64,000 nucleotides of DNA from Pelagophyceae sp. CCMP2097 (lineage: Eukaryota; Sar; Pelagophyceae), in assembly GCA_026770575.1 (NCBI GenBank), contig MU657229.1:1-64000 (forward strand). The letters run 5' to 3'. The notes below the pieces were generated by a model that saw only the letters and a list, made by a program, of their open reading frames with translations, did no database searches and was not told where the DNA came from. The position numbers were made by a program, and so were the translations under genes. Shown here piece after piece: positions 1 to 10,913 of the stretch (its first letter is position 1; every line of letters begins with the position of its first letter).

Positions 1-151
1 AACGTCCGGCGAGGAATGCGATGACGACTGTATCGAATGATTTCGTAAGTTGCCGATCCAAGGTCGGGCGTCTTCGTCGCTTGAATGCTGCATTGTGATT
101 CCAGGGGCTGTGCCTCAAAAGGGGTCGGCGCGGCGGTGGTCGGGGCGGCGG

Positions 152-2333
152 TCAGCGTTCTTCGTACGGCGGGAGCACAACGACGATGGCGGTGATGTCA
201 TCGCAGTACGTCTTCTCCTCGTTGTTCCAGTAGCGCTCGGCGATCTTGCACAGGTGCTTGGCGGCGCCCTCGGCGCGGTCCGCGTCGTCGGCGTGCAAGC
301 GCAAATAAGCCTCTACAAATTTCACGGCCTGCTTGTTCGAGACGTACTCCCAGACGCCGTCCGAGGCGACGATGAAGAAGATGTCGCGCTTCGTCAAAGC
401 AAAGGACTTTGTGGTCGGGTCGGCTATCACGCCTATCGACCGAGCCGCGTGGTCGCCCAGAGCCCGCGTCGGCTGCAGGCCGGGCGCCGTGCACGTGGCG
501 TCGAACCTGCAAGCGGGGGCGTCGCGCACGCTCTATTGGTGCGCACGGTCACGGACAGCCACGCTCTGCCGCGCCGCACGCACCAGATTCTATTTGAGGC
601 GTAGCCGGGCGCGGGCTCGATGACGCCGTCATGCGACTCCACGCGCTCCGCTTCCAACGAAACCGAGATGGTGTGCTCCTCGGAGCACTGCACCGCGGTA
701 AGTTCGCAGGAGACGTGCTCGATGGAGCGCGAGAGGCCGCGTCTGGACGGGCTGTACGAGGCGTCGGCCGTTGCCTCGCGGTCGCCGGCGCCGCCGAGCG
801 TGTAGCCGTCGGCCTCTGCGCGCGCGAGGACGAGCTTCGTGTCGCCGCTGGAGGCGACGTACAACGTGCTCTCGAGGAGCACGGCCGCGAGCATCGTCGT
901 CCCGGAAGCATTTCGGTCGACGCCGAGGACGTCCAAATCCTCCAAAGCGGCGTCGGCGGCGACAAACGCCTGCCACAACACCATCTCGACATGCGACATG
1001 GCCTGTGTCGTGTGGCGGCCCTGCTTGGGCGTTTGGCCTGAAAGGCGTGCTAAGACCTCTTCGAAGACGGACTTTATGGCGTAGTCGGCCACAAAGTGCC
1101 CCGCGTCGCCGTGGCCGTCGGCGACGAGGAAGACCGCGCACCGCGACCCCGCGATGGCGGTTCTTAAACCGCGTGCGACGAGGCCTCTGTCCTGGTTGAT
1201 CTTGTAGCGTCCCAAGCGCTGACCGTGACAAGACACCGACCCCACGAGGTAGCGGTCAAAGGGCGGCTGCACCTCCGAGGCGCGATCCTCGGGCGGATAA
1301 TCCAAGTCTTGCAAAGCGAGGGACGGCCGCATGGCTTCAGGGGCCATGTGGCAGCCCTCGCAGTTCGGATTTAAGCGCCGCATCAGCCTTGCGCGCTGCA
1401 GCGGGTCCGAGGCGCGCGAGCAGCGCCGCTCGACGTCCGGGGCCGCGCGCCGCTGGGTGACGAAACGTTGGAGTTTGTCTTTGGCAATCATAATCAACAG
1501 CTCGCGCATCAGCGCCGCAAACGGCGCGCGGCAGTCGCCGCCCCCGGCGAGCTCCGCCTCGATCTGACGCTTGAAGCGCGGCGCGCAGTTCACCTACGCC
1601 CCGCGTCGACGCCCCGGCGACGCGTCGGGGGCCGACGCAAGGAAGTGTACCTCGTCTTCAGCACCCGTCCGAATGTGCTTGTCGGAGATGACGCGCGCCT
1701 GGGCGTTCATGCGCTGCTGCGACTCGATGTCGACGACGACGTCGGCGGTGCGGTGTAGCTCCTGGAAGCGGTGCAGCGTGCGGTAGCAGTCCAAAAGCTC
1801 GCTCGAAAACTCCTTGCGCAGAAACTCCCGCAGCTTTTTCTGCTCGCCCGCGTCCTTCAAGATCTGCTGCAGCGTGCGCTCCTACGCACGCACCCTCCGC
1901 CGACGCCCGAGGGACGCGGTCCCGCGGTCCACCGTCGGCTCCGCGGACGCGGGTCGGGACGAGGTCGCTGATAGAATTGAACGTGTCGTAGTAATACAGC
2001 GGTGCCGACTGCACCTCTACGCGCGTTTCGACGGTCGGGCAAAGGTCGGTCTACCCCCGGAGCGGGGAGGAGCGTCCGTCCCGGGCCGCCGCGGCGCACG
2101 TCTCGGCCGCCCGGCGTTACGGAGCGCGCGCTGCGGGCGACTCACTGGCTTTCGAGCCGCCGAAGAGTCGGCTCTTGGACTTGGCGCCGGGGTAAACCGT
2201 CGCGCGGTCGCCGGTCCTGCGAAAGAGGCAGACCGTCACGGCCCCGCGCCAAATCAAGCGCCCGCATCGGCCAAGGGCCTCACGGGATGACGGCGCCGAC
2301 GGCGCCGCGCTGCGTCGACGAGACGGACCCCAT
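152..2333 (-). CDS. RGS-PP2C fusion protein phosphatase, probably N-myristoylated
   Basis: Multi-exon gene. The start at 2333 reads MGSVSSTQRG, a good N-myristoylation signal (Gly2, Ser6). Hand-built exons are 2284-2333, 2146-2216, about 1970-2016, 1651-1881, 584-1593 and 152-506. The joins keep frame with GT-AG borders, except that the donor of the third exon is unclear. The exons at 1881-1450 encode an RGS-like helical bundle: LREFLRKEFSSELLDCY, then EVNCAPRFKRQIEAEL, then IAKDKLQRFV, matching the RGS order FLxxEFSxEN / EVNL / MxKDSxxRFL. It continues into a PP2C (PPM) Ser/Thr phosphatase with KINQDRG, VADGHGDAGHF, SGTTMLAAVL, PTRALGD, VASDGVWEYVSN and YCDDITAIVV, so the metal-binding Asp residues are present. 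Seen: both domains on one reading path. Known: PP2C dephosphorylates Ser/Thr; RGS domains bind G-alpha. Inferred: a membrane-tethered phosphatase linked to G-protein signalling. Confidence 0.8.
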
Positions 2334-2864
2334 TCACGCGCGTCGGTCACGTGCGTCGGAGAGCTACGTGCATCCCGATCAGGGACCTCCACCTTCCCTT
2401 CCGAGACTTCGAAAGAACGTCTTTTTTCGAACTTTTTGGCCCCTTGTCGTTTAGGAATTCCTATATGCAAATTCATCATAATGTGTGGCTGAGAGACGAT
2501 GAAAATTCTATCTCAGAGAGTAGGGTCCACACTGTGTTCATTTGGTTATTCTCAGACCTTCGGAAAGGGTCTTTGGATTTGAAAAAATCTAGGCCCCTTT
2601 CCCGGAGGATCGTTACGTACTGAGACAACAATGAAGTCCCTCCGGTGCGCCATGGTAATTAGGGATCCCTACCGTGACTACACTGGCATTCAATTTAAAT
2701 GTGAAGACTGTTTGGCCGTTTGCCGGTCGGGCTCCCACACTCTACGGACACTCGAGTGGCGTTGTCGAGCCGGTTGCGTCACGCAATGCCTCTTCAAAGC
2801 GGGCAGGCCTCCAGAGTGCCCGAACTCCCATTTGCCCAGAGTGCCGAGCGCTCCGCACGTTGGG
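2334..2864. other. Intergenic, locally AT-rich, nothing identified
   Basis: This lies upstream of the RGS-PP2C start and downstream of the ubiquitin-like gene. The stretch 2450-2720 is clearly more AT-rich than the flanks and has no convincing ORF or repeat. It probably carries the phosphatase promoter, but no clear TATA box was found. Confidence 0.4.
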
Positions 2865-3826
2865 TTATCTGAGATGGCTCAAGGTTTGTGCGGGTTGGAA
2901 GTTGCGCTGCGTGAGCCGCGCCGTGGCCGGCTGCAGCGCCGCCGCGGCGCTCGTCCGCGTCGTGCTCCGACGCGCGAGCAACCCCGACGTCCTCGACCGC
3001 GGCCGCACGGCGGCGGCGGTTTGGAGGATGGCCGCCGTCCGTGGAGACGTCGGCGCTGCGCGTCGCCGTCGTTTCGCGCCGCCGCGATCGTCCCCCGCAC
3101 AAAACTCACGAGCACGGAGCGTGTTGGAGACGTCGCGCGTCGCCCGCAACCCCGAGAGCGCCATCGCCGCGGGGCCCGTCTCTTTGCCCGCCTCGTGTTG
3201 ATCGTGCAGCGCCCCGTGGCGCGCGAACACGCTGCGGCCCGACGCGAGCGTCATGGCGTGGTGGACGACGAGCCGCGCGGCGAGCGCGCGCACGAGGCAC
3301 CTATATGGACGCGCCGCATATACGCGTCGCCGGCCCGCCGTTTCGCGCGCCGCGCCGGCGACGCTTCGACGCTTGCCGCGCCGGCGACGCGCCCTTTGCA
3401 TGGCGGCGCTCACGTGTAGATCGCGGTGGTCGCCGCATCATCAAAAAACCGGAGGTCGTGCCAAACCTCGCGAGCCGTCGCGGTCGTCTCGGGTGGCGGC
3501 GGCTTGAGCGGCGGCGGCGGTGGTCGCCAGTCCGTCTTGGGCACGACGCGCACCACGCCCCCCGGCCGCACGCCAAACGTGCCGAGGCACCAGCGGCCCG
3601 AAACTATGCGGCCGCGGGAGACGAGCCAGAATGCTTTGGAGTCGCGGTGGATCGCCGCCGCCGCGCGCTCGTGCAGCGACGCGCTCTCTTCCAAGAGCGA
3701 GGCCTCGAGGCGGAATTCGATCGATCGCTCGTCAACGAGTATTATAGTGATCGCCTCCTCTTCGGGAGCCGCGGGAGCCGCCGGCGCCGCCGGAGCCTCG
3801 GCCTCGGCATCCGAGCCGCCGAGCAT
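2865..3826 (-). CDS. Ubiquitin-like domain protein, function unknown
   Basis: The first clear ATG is at 3826, followed by an Ala/Pro/Glu-rich leader. A roughly 75-residue ubiquitin-like fold follows: AITIILVDERSIEF near the start, and FWLVSRGRIVSGRWCLGTFG then GVVRVVPK at the end, matching the beta-grasp pattern. A proline-rich linker leads to WHDLRFFDDAATTAIYT, where a GTGAGC donor (about 3412) joins in frame to an exon at about 3298-3112 (CLVRALAARLVVHHAM...). A further GTGAGT donor leads to a last Arg/Ala-rich exon ending at 2865. The lower exons are less certain than the ubiquitin-like one. The partner and role cannot be told from sequence. Confidence 0.5.
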
Positions 3827-4105
3827 CCGCTCCAAGAACCTTCTCGCTCGTGCCGCGACCAACGGGCCTGACGACAATTGACGACCGGTCCGCGCGGTTC
3901 CTTTTTTTTGCGAGCACTAAATTAGCCGCGCGCGGGCCCGGGGCGTGCGAGACGTTCGAAAGACGCCGCCCGTCAGAGGTTGGTAAAAGTCTCGATTTTG
4001 GCAACTTAGGAGTCTAGGATGATGCGGTCTAAAGGGGCGGCTGCCAAACGGGGACGGCGCGCCTGGCGTCGTCTCGTGGGCCGGATTCGCGACTGCGGGG
4101 CTGGC

Positions 4106-4403
4106 CTAGGGGCCGACTTCGATGGGCGCCTGGTGGATGCCCACGTTGCCGGTGTTCTCGGCGACGTCGCCTACGCGCGGGGGCGGTGGCGGCAGCGCGT
4201 AGCTTTAGCCTGCGACGGCGCGACGCACCGCCGATGATCTGACGGCTGATGCGGTGAAACGACTGGCCAAAGTAGTTCTGAGAAAGAACACCGGGGACTG
4301 CCGGACGAACCGAGAGAGAGAGGTACTTTTCTCGCGCCGCTATGACAGGCTTTGAATCCCGCGCGAGGTCGGCACTCCGATTTTCCCTGGTGTCCAGTCG
4401 CAT
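4106..4403 (-). CDS. Small hypothetical protein (about 70 aa)
   Basis: Proposed from coding character only. The ATG at 4403 opens MRLDTRENRSADLARD and runs to KYLSLS. An intron with TTTCTCAG acceptor then joins NYFGQSFHRISRQIIG, and a second intron (GGTGCG donor, GCGTAG acceptor) joins DVAENTGNVGIHQAPIEVGP and a stop at 4106. All three exons use third-position G/C as in neighbouring genes. No family was recognised. It could instead be the 3' part of a longer gene starting upstream. Confidence 0.33.
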
Positions 4404-5049
4404 TAATCTCGGATTGGGCACGTGACGCGCGCGGGACCCCGCAACCCGCAACCCGGCGCAGCGCGCCTCGACAGGGCGGCGCGCCCCAACCCCCGCGGCG
4501 CGAAAAGCGCTCGGCGGTGCTCGAGGTTACGCGCCGAGACGTGAGTAGCGGCGTCGGTAACCTGAGAGGATCCTCACTCAACGCTGGGAAAAACGGCCCT
4601 CTGCGAGGCGGGCGCCCCGGGCCGGGATACGCCGAGGGCGCGCGCGGCCCGCGCGGCGCCGTCAAGAGATTGCGTGCGGTGGCGGCGGCGGTCCTCTCGC
4701 CGCCCGGCCGGCCGACCGGCCCACCACGCGCGCTCGGCGCGGCGATATATGGCCGCCGCCGCAACTCTTCGGGGTTGCTATCGCGCCCAGGCGCATACCC
4801 AACCGTGTAGGCTGCGGAGCGGCGCGTGAATAGAGACTTTGACTCCGAGTCTCCGAGACACACCCCTCGCTTTGCGCTCCGTCGCAGCCGAGCGCGGTGC
4901 CGCGCGGCGTCCGGGCAATCGGGCCTGCTTCCCCGGTTGAAAGGCGACGCCGACGAGGGCCGCGCGACAAAAGTGGCGTTTCCCTTGAAAATTTCGAGCC
5001 AAGCTGCCCGAAGCGGCCGCGCGTGACACGTCCTTGAGGCGCTTCAACC
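4404..5049. other. Intergenic, very GC-rich, no gene recognised
   Basis: Open frames exist on both strands but none shows a domain, coding-type composition or credible splice chain. It separates a minus-strand small gene from a plus-strand coiled-coil gene, so it likely holds divergent promoters. Confidence 0.35.
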
Positions 5050-6095
5050 ATGTCGCCCGACACGGATGCGTTCGGAGGTGCGCCTCCCGCCGTTTTGGAC
5101 GGGCTTTAAGTGGGTGCCGACGGCAGTCTTGGCGTGTCGACGGCAGTCCTCGCATGTCCGTTTCGCCTCGGCCTCCGCCGCCGCGCCTTTCCGACGCGCC
5201 GCTGCGGCAGGCGGGTTCTTCGACCGCGTTAGCTCGTCGGGCATGACGTCTCGCGACTCGCATGACGTGGCGAGCCGAGTCGGCGCTTGGGCAAACGAGG
5301 ACTTTGGCAGGACTTTGGCAGGAACCGACCCGGGCCGTCTTCGCGAGGGCGGCGAAAGGAGCCGTCCGCGGCCAGCGAGTGCGGCGGGCGGGGCCCACGA
5401 CCCCCCGGGCGCTTCCAGAGTGCCTTTGGGCCGCGGCGGTCGATTGTCGCCACCGTCGCTCACACCGCCGCGAGAGTCGCCTCGTAGGTTGCCGTCGAGG
5501 TGCAGGACTGCCAGGCGCAGCTGCGCGTGTACGCGCAGCGCATCTCCGAGGTGGAGAACATAAACGTTGACTTGGAGGCGCGCCTCGAGGCGGCGGCCCG
5601 CGAGTACATCGACCTCGAAACCGCCGCTGCCGAGGCCTGTCAGCGCTCCAACGCGCACCTGGAGACGATGCAGACCGAGCTCGACGGCTGGCGCCAGCTG
5701 CGAGGACCCGCGTCTTCAAAGGCGGACTCGAAAGGAGGGCCGTCTCCCATCGACCCCGACCTTCAAGCAACCCCTCGAATAGGCACGCGCAGCACGAGCT
5801 CAAAAGCCAAAAGCTTCGCAAGCAGCTGCTGCGCACGGAGCGCGAGCTTCACGCGATCCTGCAGAAGAAGTACGACCTTATGGCCCTCGCGCGCCAGGAG
5901 GACCGCGCGGGCGAGCCTGCCGGCGCGCACTCCATCTACTCGGGCCCGGACTCGCAGCGCGGCCGCCCTCGGCACGCGCCTCCGCTGCAGCTGGACCCGC
6001 GTTCCGCGCCGCCGGACGAAGTCCGCCGCGGCCGCGCGATCTTATCCCTCGCAGACTTCTTCGACTTCCCGAATCGACAAGGCGCCCACCAATAA
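5050..6095 (+). CDS. Coiled-coil protein, function unknown
   Basis: The ATG at 5050 opens a 28-nt exon (MSPDTDAFG). A 133-bp intron (5078-5210) joins in frame to GGFFDRVSSSGMTSRDSHDV. After an unresolved donor, the exon from about 5491 encodes a long heptad-type coiled coil (VQDCQAQLRVYAQRISEVEN... to HLETMQTELDGWRQ). The next intron, 5700-5782, starts with GC (GCGAGG) and ends AG. This join restores a continuous coiled coil (LHAQHELKSQKLRKQLLRTE) ending in ILSLADFFDFPNRQGAHQ and a stop at 6095. About 230 residues, with no family recognised. A cytoskeletal or scaffold role is only a guess. Confidence 0.55.
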
Positions 6096-6339
6096 ACGCC
6101 TCGCTTCTGTACATTTGTATGATGGGATCGATTCCAAGACAGGACCCACCTCCAAGGGGCTTCCCGAGTCGAATGCAGAAGACCCACCAATGAACCGCTT
6201 CCGTACATTTGGAGACAAAGACCCGGGGCAAGCGGGGCTCCCTCCACCCTCGTTGCGGTGGATAGTGTTACCGTTCGACGCTCGTCTGCGCGTCCCGCGA
6301 CACGGTAGTCTGATCGCGTACCCTTTGTTGGACCATTCG

Positions 6340-8460
6340 TCACCGCGTGCGCGAGATAGTAAAGTACTCTTGCTCCGGGTCGTCTTGGATGCGCGTCAGG
6401 CGCAGCATGTACTCGGCTTTGGTAAGCAGGCCGCGTTCGAAGGCGTCTTCGATTTGGATCGACTCTTGGCCGTCGTCCTCGTCGCACCCGCCGTCGTCGC
6501 CCAGTGGCTCGCCGGACTTGACCGGCGACAAAACCCGCGGGAGCGCCGGCGCATCATCATCGTCGTCGTCGTCGTCGTCGTCTGCAATGGTGGCCGCGAA
6601 GGCATCAAAATCCGACACTCCCGCGCCCGCCGGCCTTGCCACGGCCTTGGCCGCGGTCCGCGTCGCCTTGGGCGGCGGGTCCTTGGAGACGGCGTTGACG
6701 GACTTGCGCGCGTAGGGGTTGGGTGAAGCCCTCGGCGAGGGATCCTCGGCGGGAGACCTTTGCGAAAAACAAGACACCGGTGGACAAGGGTCCTCGGCGG
6801 CAGACTTGCGCATGTACGGGTTCGCCTTTGGCGACGGGTCGCCCGCGGAAGACTTGCGCACGTACGGCGCACGCGGAGGGTCGTCTGCGGACGCCTTGCG
6901 AGCGTACGGGTTCTTCGGCGAAGGCCCGCCCGGAGGCGGTGACCTCGCGTCCTCGGACCGCGTTCGGGGCATCGGCGGCGGCGGCGGCGCGTCTCGCTCG
7001 CGGGCGCAGAAGCGGTGCATCAAAATGTCTCTTGGGAGGGGCCTTTTTGACGAGTCCAAGTCGTAGCACCTTTGCACCAAGTCGACGATGTCGGGCGAGA
7101 GGTCGTATTCCTCTAAAGGCGGGCCGGACGTCGCCTGGGCGACGTGGAGGAGGAGGTGCGGGACGGACTTGAAGTTTAAGCACTTCCACGGCGGCTCCCC
7201 AGTCGACATTTGTTGCACGAGCCCGCCAAAGCTCCAAATATCCGCCTTGCGCCCGTACGTCTCGCCCTTCATCACCTACTTTTTCCAAAGTCTACGAAAA
7301 TGGTGAGAGTTTGCAACAATCCTGAAAAAGACCGCTGCGTTTTGGACCGAGGAGAATTGAAGACGCAACACGCGCCTCTGGCGCCATATAATAAGGGGTT
7401 CCACAAAGCGTGTTCTGCCCGCCGCTCGTCTGCGTCGCGCCCGCGAGCATCATCGACGTCCCAAAGTCGGCGAGCTTTGCGACGCCCACGTCGGTAATCA
7501 GGACCTAGTGGAAAAAAATGAAAAGGAAGCTTCCGCAGGCGTCCCTCTCCGCAATCACCGCCTGCGCTTCCGACGCCCCGGCGCTGCCTCGCGCGTTGCC
7601 GCCCTTGATGTCTCGGTGGACGACGAGGTTCTCGTGGAGGTACTGGAGGCCCTTCGCAACGTCAATCGCGTAGCGCCGCGTCACCTCGAATAAAATCACA
7701 GAAATGCCCTTGAGGACCGGCGCCCGGAGGGCCCTGGCGGAGTCGGCTCGACGGACTTGCCTCTCAACTTTTAAAAACGCGCACCTCGTCCGGGAACGAC
7801 CCGCCGAACTTGTGCAGCAGCCTAGTCATCAAGACACATGGGTTTCAAAAGCCCCATTGTGACCGCAAGAAGCCTCCGCTCCGCCAACTTACGAGTCGAT
7901 GCTGCCGCCGGCGACCCATTCTTGGTAGATTGTCAGCTTGCTGCCGTCGTCCAGGTCCGCCCCAAGGTATTGCACGATATTCGCGTGAGACAGCTTCTTC
8001 ATCAGCTCGACTTCTTTGACCAACTTGTCAAAGTCCGAAGACTGATAAACTTGCACCTGCGCGCTTGCTGGAGATGCACCCTGCCCAAAAGACAAGGCAC
8101 CTCTTTTATTGCACAAAGCGACCCCGTCGTCGTGTCCAGGCCCTGGTAGACGATGCCGTTGGCGCCGCGGCCGATGACCTGGCCCTTGCGGTACCGCGCG
8201 TCGCAGGAAGACACGGAACGCGACGAGCCGCCGGACGCTTTTGCGCCTCAAGGGTGGAGTGTCCAAACCTTGAAAGAGAAAACGCCGAGGCGTTTCGGGG
8301 CGTGCAAAAGGCGGGCGAACGAGTCCTGCGACCGACGACGCGGCTTCCTTCGCACAAAGACAAAAGCGGAGACGCAGGAATGCGGACCGAGCAGCGACCG
8401 CCCTTGAAAGCTGCCAGAATTGACAGACCCGATCAAAACTTCGTCGTTGTCGTCCGCCAT
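6340..8460 (-). CDS. MAPKKK/STE11-type protein kinase
   Basis: The ATG at 8460 opens MADDNDEVLIGSVNSGSF. Exons then give YRKGQVIGRGANGIVYQG (glycine loop), LCAIKE (beta-3 Lys), FDKLVKEVELMKKLSHANIV, YQEWVAGGSIDS, GLQYLHENLVVHRDIKGGN (HRD), LADFGTSMM (DFG), GTPYYMAPE and YGRKADIWSFGGLVQQM. This is the set typical of MAP3K and STE kinases. The C-tail (about 210 aa) has repeated NPYxRKS/SADDP motifs, an Asp run near 6560 and an acidic end. Introns at 7505-7594 and 7276-7375 need GC donors (GCGCGA, GCGCGT) to keep the kinase motifs in frame; the others are GT-AG. A cytosolic MAPK cascade activator is the likely role. Its target is unknown. Confidence 0.85.
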
Positions 8461-8699
8461 GGCCCCGGGCGGCCCACTGCGCGCGGGGGGGGGAGGCCGG
8501 GCCCTTCCACGATCTCTCACCAGGGTCGCGCGTGATCTTTCGCCGAATTTAACCGCGGAACACTCGCCGAAAAGTTGCGACATTCAAGTTCGATATATTA
8601 TTACAAGAGCGCGCCGGAGGCACACGGAGGACCCGAAGGATACAGCCAAATCCCATTGCAATGCCCACGTAAATAATTGAAATTATTTAACTAATCGCT

Positions 8700-8880
8700 G
8701 AACTTTCAAATCCTCCTTATCTTTATTTTTATTATTTTATTTCTTATTGAGCTATTTCTTTTTTCTTTTTTTTGCGGCCGACCAGATTCGAACCTGTGAC
8801 CAAAAACTTCTTCTATGATGATTCCAATGAGGCTCCTGCTCGACCTCAACTCCCAATTTTAGCGATCGCATCAACCACCA
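8700..8880 (-). mobile_element. tRNA-derived SINE-like element (candidate)
   Basis: On the minus strand a perfect Pol III B-box/T-loop (GGTTCGAATC, complement of about 8785-8794) is followed by a 3' acceptor-like GGTCGGCCGCA. An A-rich tail with AATAA-type units then runs down to about 8700. About 41 nt upstream lies GGTCGAGCAGG, a weak A-box. An A-tail rather than a T-run terminator fits a short retroposon better than a live tRNA gene. The T-stem has one mismatch and no matching 5' acceptor strand was found. Confidence 0.35.
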
Positions 8881-8948
8881 ATCGCTAAATCGGCCGAGTT
8901 GCTGTTTTTTTCTTTCCAAGGTGGAACCTCGGATTTGCTGGGCGACGG

Positions 8949-8952
8949 ACAA

Positions 8953-8987
<35 letters not shown>
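8949..8987. repeat. (GACA)n microsatellite
   Basis: About ten ACAG/ACAA tetranucleotide units, mostly GACA with two imperfect units. Probably neutral slippage next to the retroposon-like element. Confidence 0.9.
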
Positions 8988-9016
8988 TAATTGCCCCTGG
9001 TAATCCTTCAATCAAA

Positions 9017-9077
9017 GGACCCGAAGGGCCCTTGCCGTAAACTGACGTTGAATAAACGGCAAGGACCCTTCGGGTCC
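9017..9077. repeat. 21-bp inverted repeat / hairpin
   Basis: Left arm 9017-9037 and right arm 9057-9077 are complementary at 20 of 21 positions, around a 19-nt AT-rich loop. The arm begins GGACCCGAAGGG, and the same GGACCCGAAGG occurs a third time at 8629-8639. It lies 3' of the MFS gene. It could be a MITE-like remnant or a 3'-end RNA structure. Confidence 0.8.
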
Positions 9078-9201
9078 TGAATTATTCGAATTCCACTGAT
9101 CATTCCAAGATTCCAAGATGAGCCGGGCCGGCCGCTTCTGCCCACTCCACGAGGAGCCCTCGGAGCGAGGGCGGACACACACAATTACTGTCGGCTCGGG
9201 T

Positions 9202-10913
9202 CTACGTCACCTCGAGGCGTTGGAAGCGCGGCTCATTGCGCGCCAAGCGCGGCTCGTTTCGCGCCGGCCGCCTCGCGAGCGCGGTGCGCAGCGGCGCCGG
9301 CGGCGCGTCGGGTGCGCCGAGCCTTTGCCACGTTATGGAGAGAGGCGCGAACTGCAGCGCCCAGACGGCCAGCGAGAGCCCCCACAAGGCGCAGGGCCCT
9401 TGCGAGGCGTAAGCCTGGCCGATGGCGAGGCCCGCGAGGCCGCGGGCGCCGGCTTTGCTGATCTCCAGCAGCGCTTGATAAACGCCCTGGTGCGACCCCG
9501 CCGCGTCCGAGACCAGCTTGGTATAGAGAGCGTTGTTCGAGGGCATCTGCGCGATGAGTGGCACGTTGTAGACCATGAAAAGGAAGCATAAAAGCCACAG
9601 AGGCCTGCGGTGCGTAGACAGCAGTTTTGGGCACCCGAAGGAGAGAGCCAACGCGCCGAGCACGCCGCCCGCGCCGAGCTGCGCCGCGAGTATCATCGTG
9701 CGGTCGCGGAACCGGCCTTTCCAGCACGCGATACTTAGCGCGGTGGCGATGCCGACGCAGCCGCCGGCTGCGAAGATTGCGGAATCCCGGACGACGTCTT
9801 CGCCGTAGAGGTCGGCTGTGATTAAAGGGAGCGTCCAGAGGATGGTTTGGTTTGTCCAGTTATTTTGAAACGAAAAGAAGTAGGAAGCCCAGGCGCCCGT
9901 CGACCGCAGGGTGGTCAATATCTGGCGGCACGACGGCGGCGCCGGCCTGTCGCGGCAGGCCTTGGAGAGCCGCGGGGGTTCCTTGAAGAAGGAAACGACG
10001 ACGAAAAGCGCCGCGACATTGAAACCCGAAACGACAAAGCCCGCGCCCGAGTACGAAGAGACGCCGAGCTTTGAAGCCTTGTCAGGAAGGAGGTCGAGCC
10101 CCAGGACCAAAAGAGGCCCGAGCGGCGTGGAGGCCCTTTGTAAAGCGATGATCTTGGCGAAGATGGGTGTTCGTTGAGACTTTGGCACAAAAGAGGCGAC
10201 AAAGGAAAGAGACAATACTGAGATCGCCGAAGACGCCCCGAGCAGGGCGCGGCCCGCTAAAAGGCCGTTTAGGGACCACCCTCGACCGAGCCACGGCGCG
10301 GTTCCATAGAGCAATGCGCCCAGGACGCCCGTCGCGAGGCACGTAGTGAACAAAGTGGCGTACGAGTCACCTTTGTCGACGCGCTGGCCGAGGAACCACA
10401 TCGCAGCGACGCGCGTCACGAAGAAGACGCACTGCGCCGCGCCGTACGCCCGGTGCGCGTCCTGACCTAGAGGACATCTCCGGCAAGTCATATTCGGTCC
10501 AAAGGGGAAACGACGCACCTCTGTCGTCTTCGCGGCAGAGCTGCTCGACGTAGGGCCAGAGGCTCGGCAGCATGATCGCGTTGTCCATCGAAGACACGAA
10601 CGCGACGACGTAGCACGCCGCCAACGCCGACAGCGAAACGGTGGCCTCGTCCGGTTCCGAAGGACGGTCGATGACCGCGTCCAACGCCTCCTAGATCGCA
10701 GACGCCTCCGATCCGCGCAGGTGTCTCGTACCCCGCTCCGATCGCAGATGTCTCATATCCCGATCCACGTTCCCGATCCGCGCTCCCGATCCGCGACGAC
10801 GCACGCCGAGCGCGCAGACGCACCTCGTCGGCCACGTCGTCGTCGACGGCTTCGACGACGACATCGTCGTCGTCCTCGACGGGTCGGTACCACGCGTCGT
10901 TGACCCGGCTCAT
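9202..10913 (-). CDS. Major facilitator superfamily transporter
   Basis: The ATG at 10913 opens MSRVNDAWYRPVEDDDD, an acidic then Arg/Ser-rich cytosolic leader. A short intron (ATCTAG acceptor) leads to LSALAACYVVAFVSSMDNAIMLPS, the first membrane helix with the MFS D-x-x-N style start. A GT-AG intron at about 10470-10520 then joins REDDRG to QDAHRAYGAAQ. The long last exon holds the remaining helices, for example VFFVTRVAAMWFLGQRVDKG (loop 2-3), TGVLGALLYGTAP, AGGCVGIATALSIACW and GLAGLAIGQAYA. It ends with a repeated ALARRPARNEP-type basic tail at 9202. About 11-12 helices are expected. The layout resembles the MFSD8-like group. Substrate unknown. Confidence 0.8.

Larger units (their letters stand above)
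8461..9201. other. Intergenic island, AT-rich, with repeats
   Basis: This lies between the start of the kinase gene and the 3' end of the MFS gene, both on the minus strand. Composition drops sharply to AT-rich at 8640-8780. It holds a tRNA-like retroposon candidate, a GACA microsatellite and a 21-bp hairpin, listed separately. No protein-coding exon is supported. Confidence 0.6.

Noticed and set aside
1..151. Gene at the left edge
   Set aside because: This is the 3' flank of the RGS-PP2C gene; short open frames show no coding features.
4171..4863. Long minus-strand ORF of 230 aa
   Set aside because: Composition-driven: Arg/Pro-rich with no motifs, and it conflicts with the frame of the small gene at 4106-4403.
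8770..8860. Functional tRNA gene on the minus strand
   Set aside because: Only the T-loop/B-box is convincing. The T-stem has a mismatch, no 5' acceptor strand pairs, and the downstream sequence is A-rich instead of a T-run.
8949..8987. CRISPR-like regular repeats
   Set aside because: Simple tetranucleotide microsatellite with no spacers, in a eukaryotic nuclear context.
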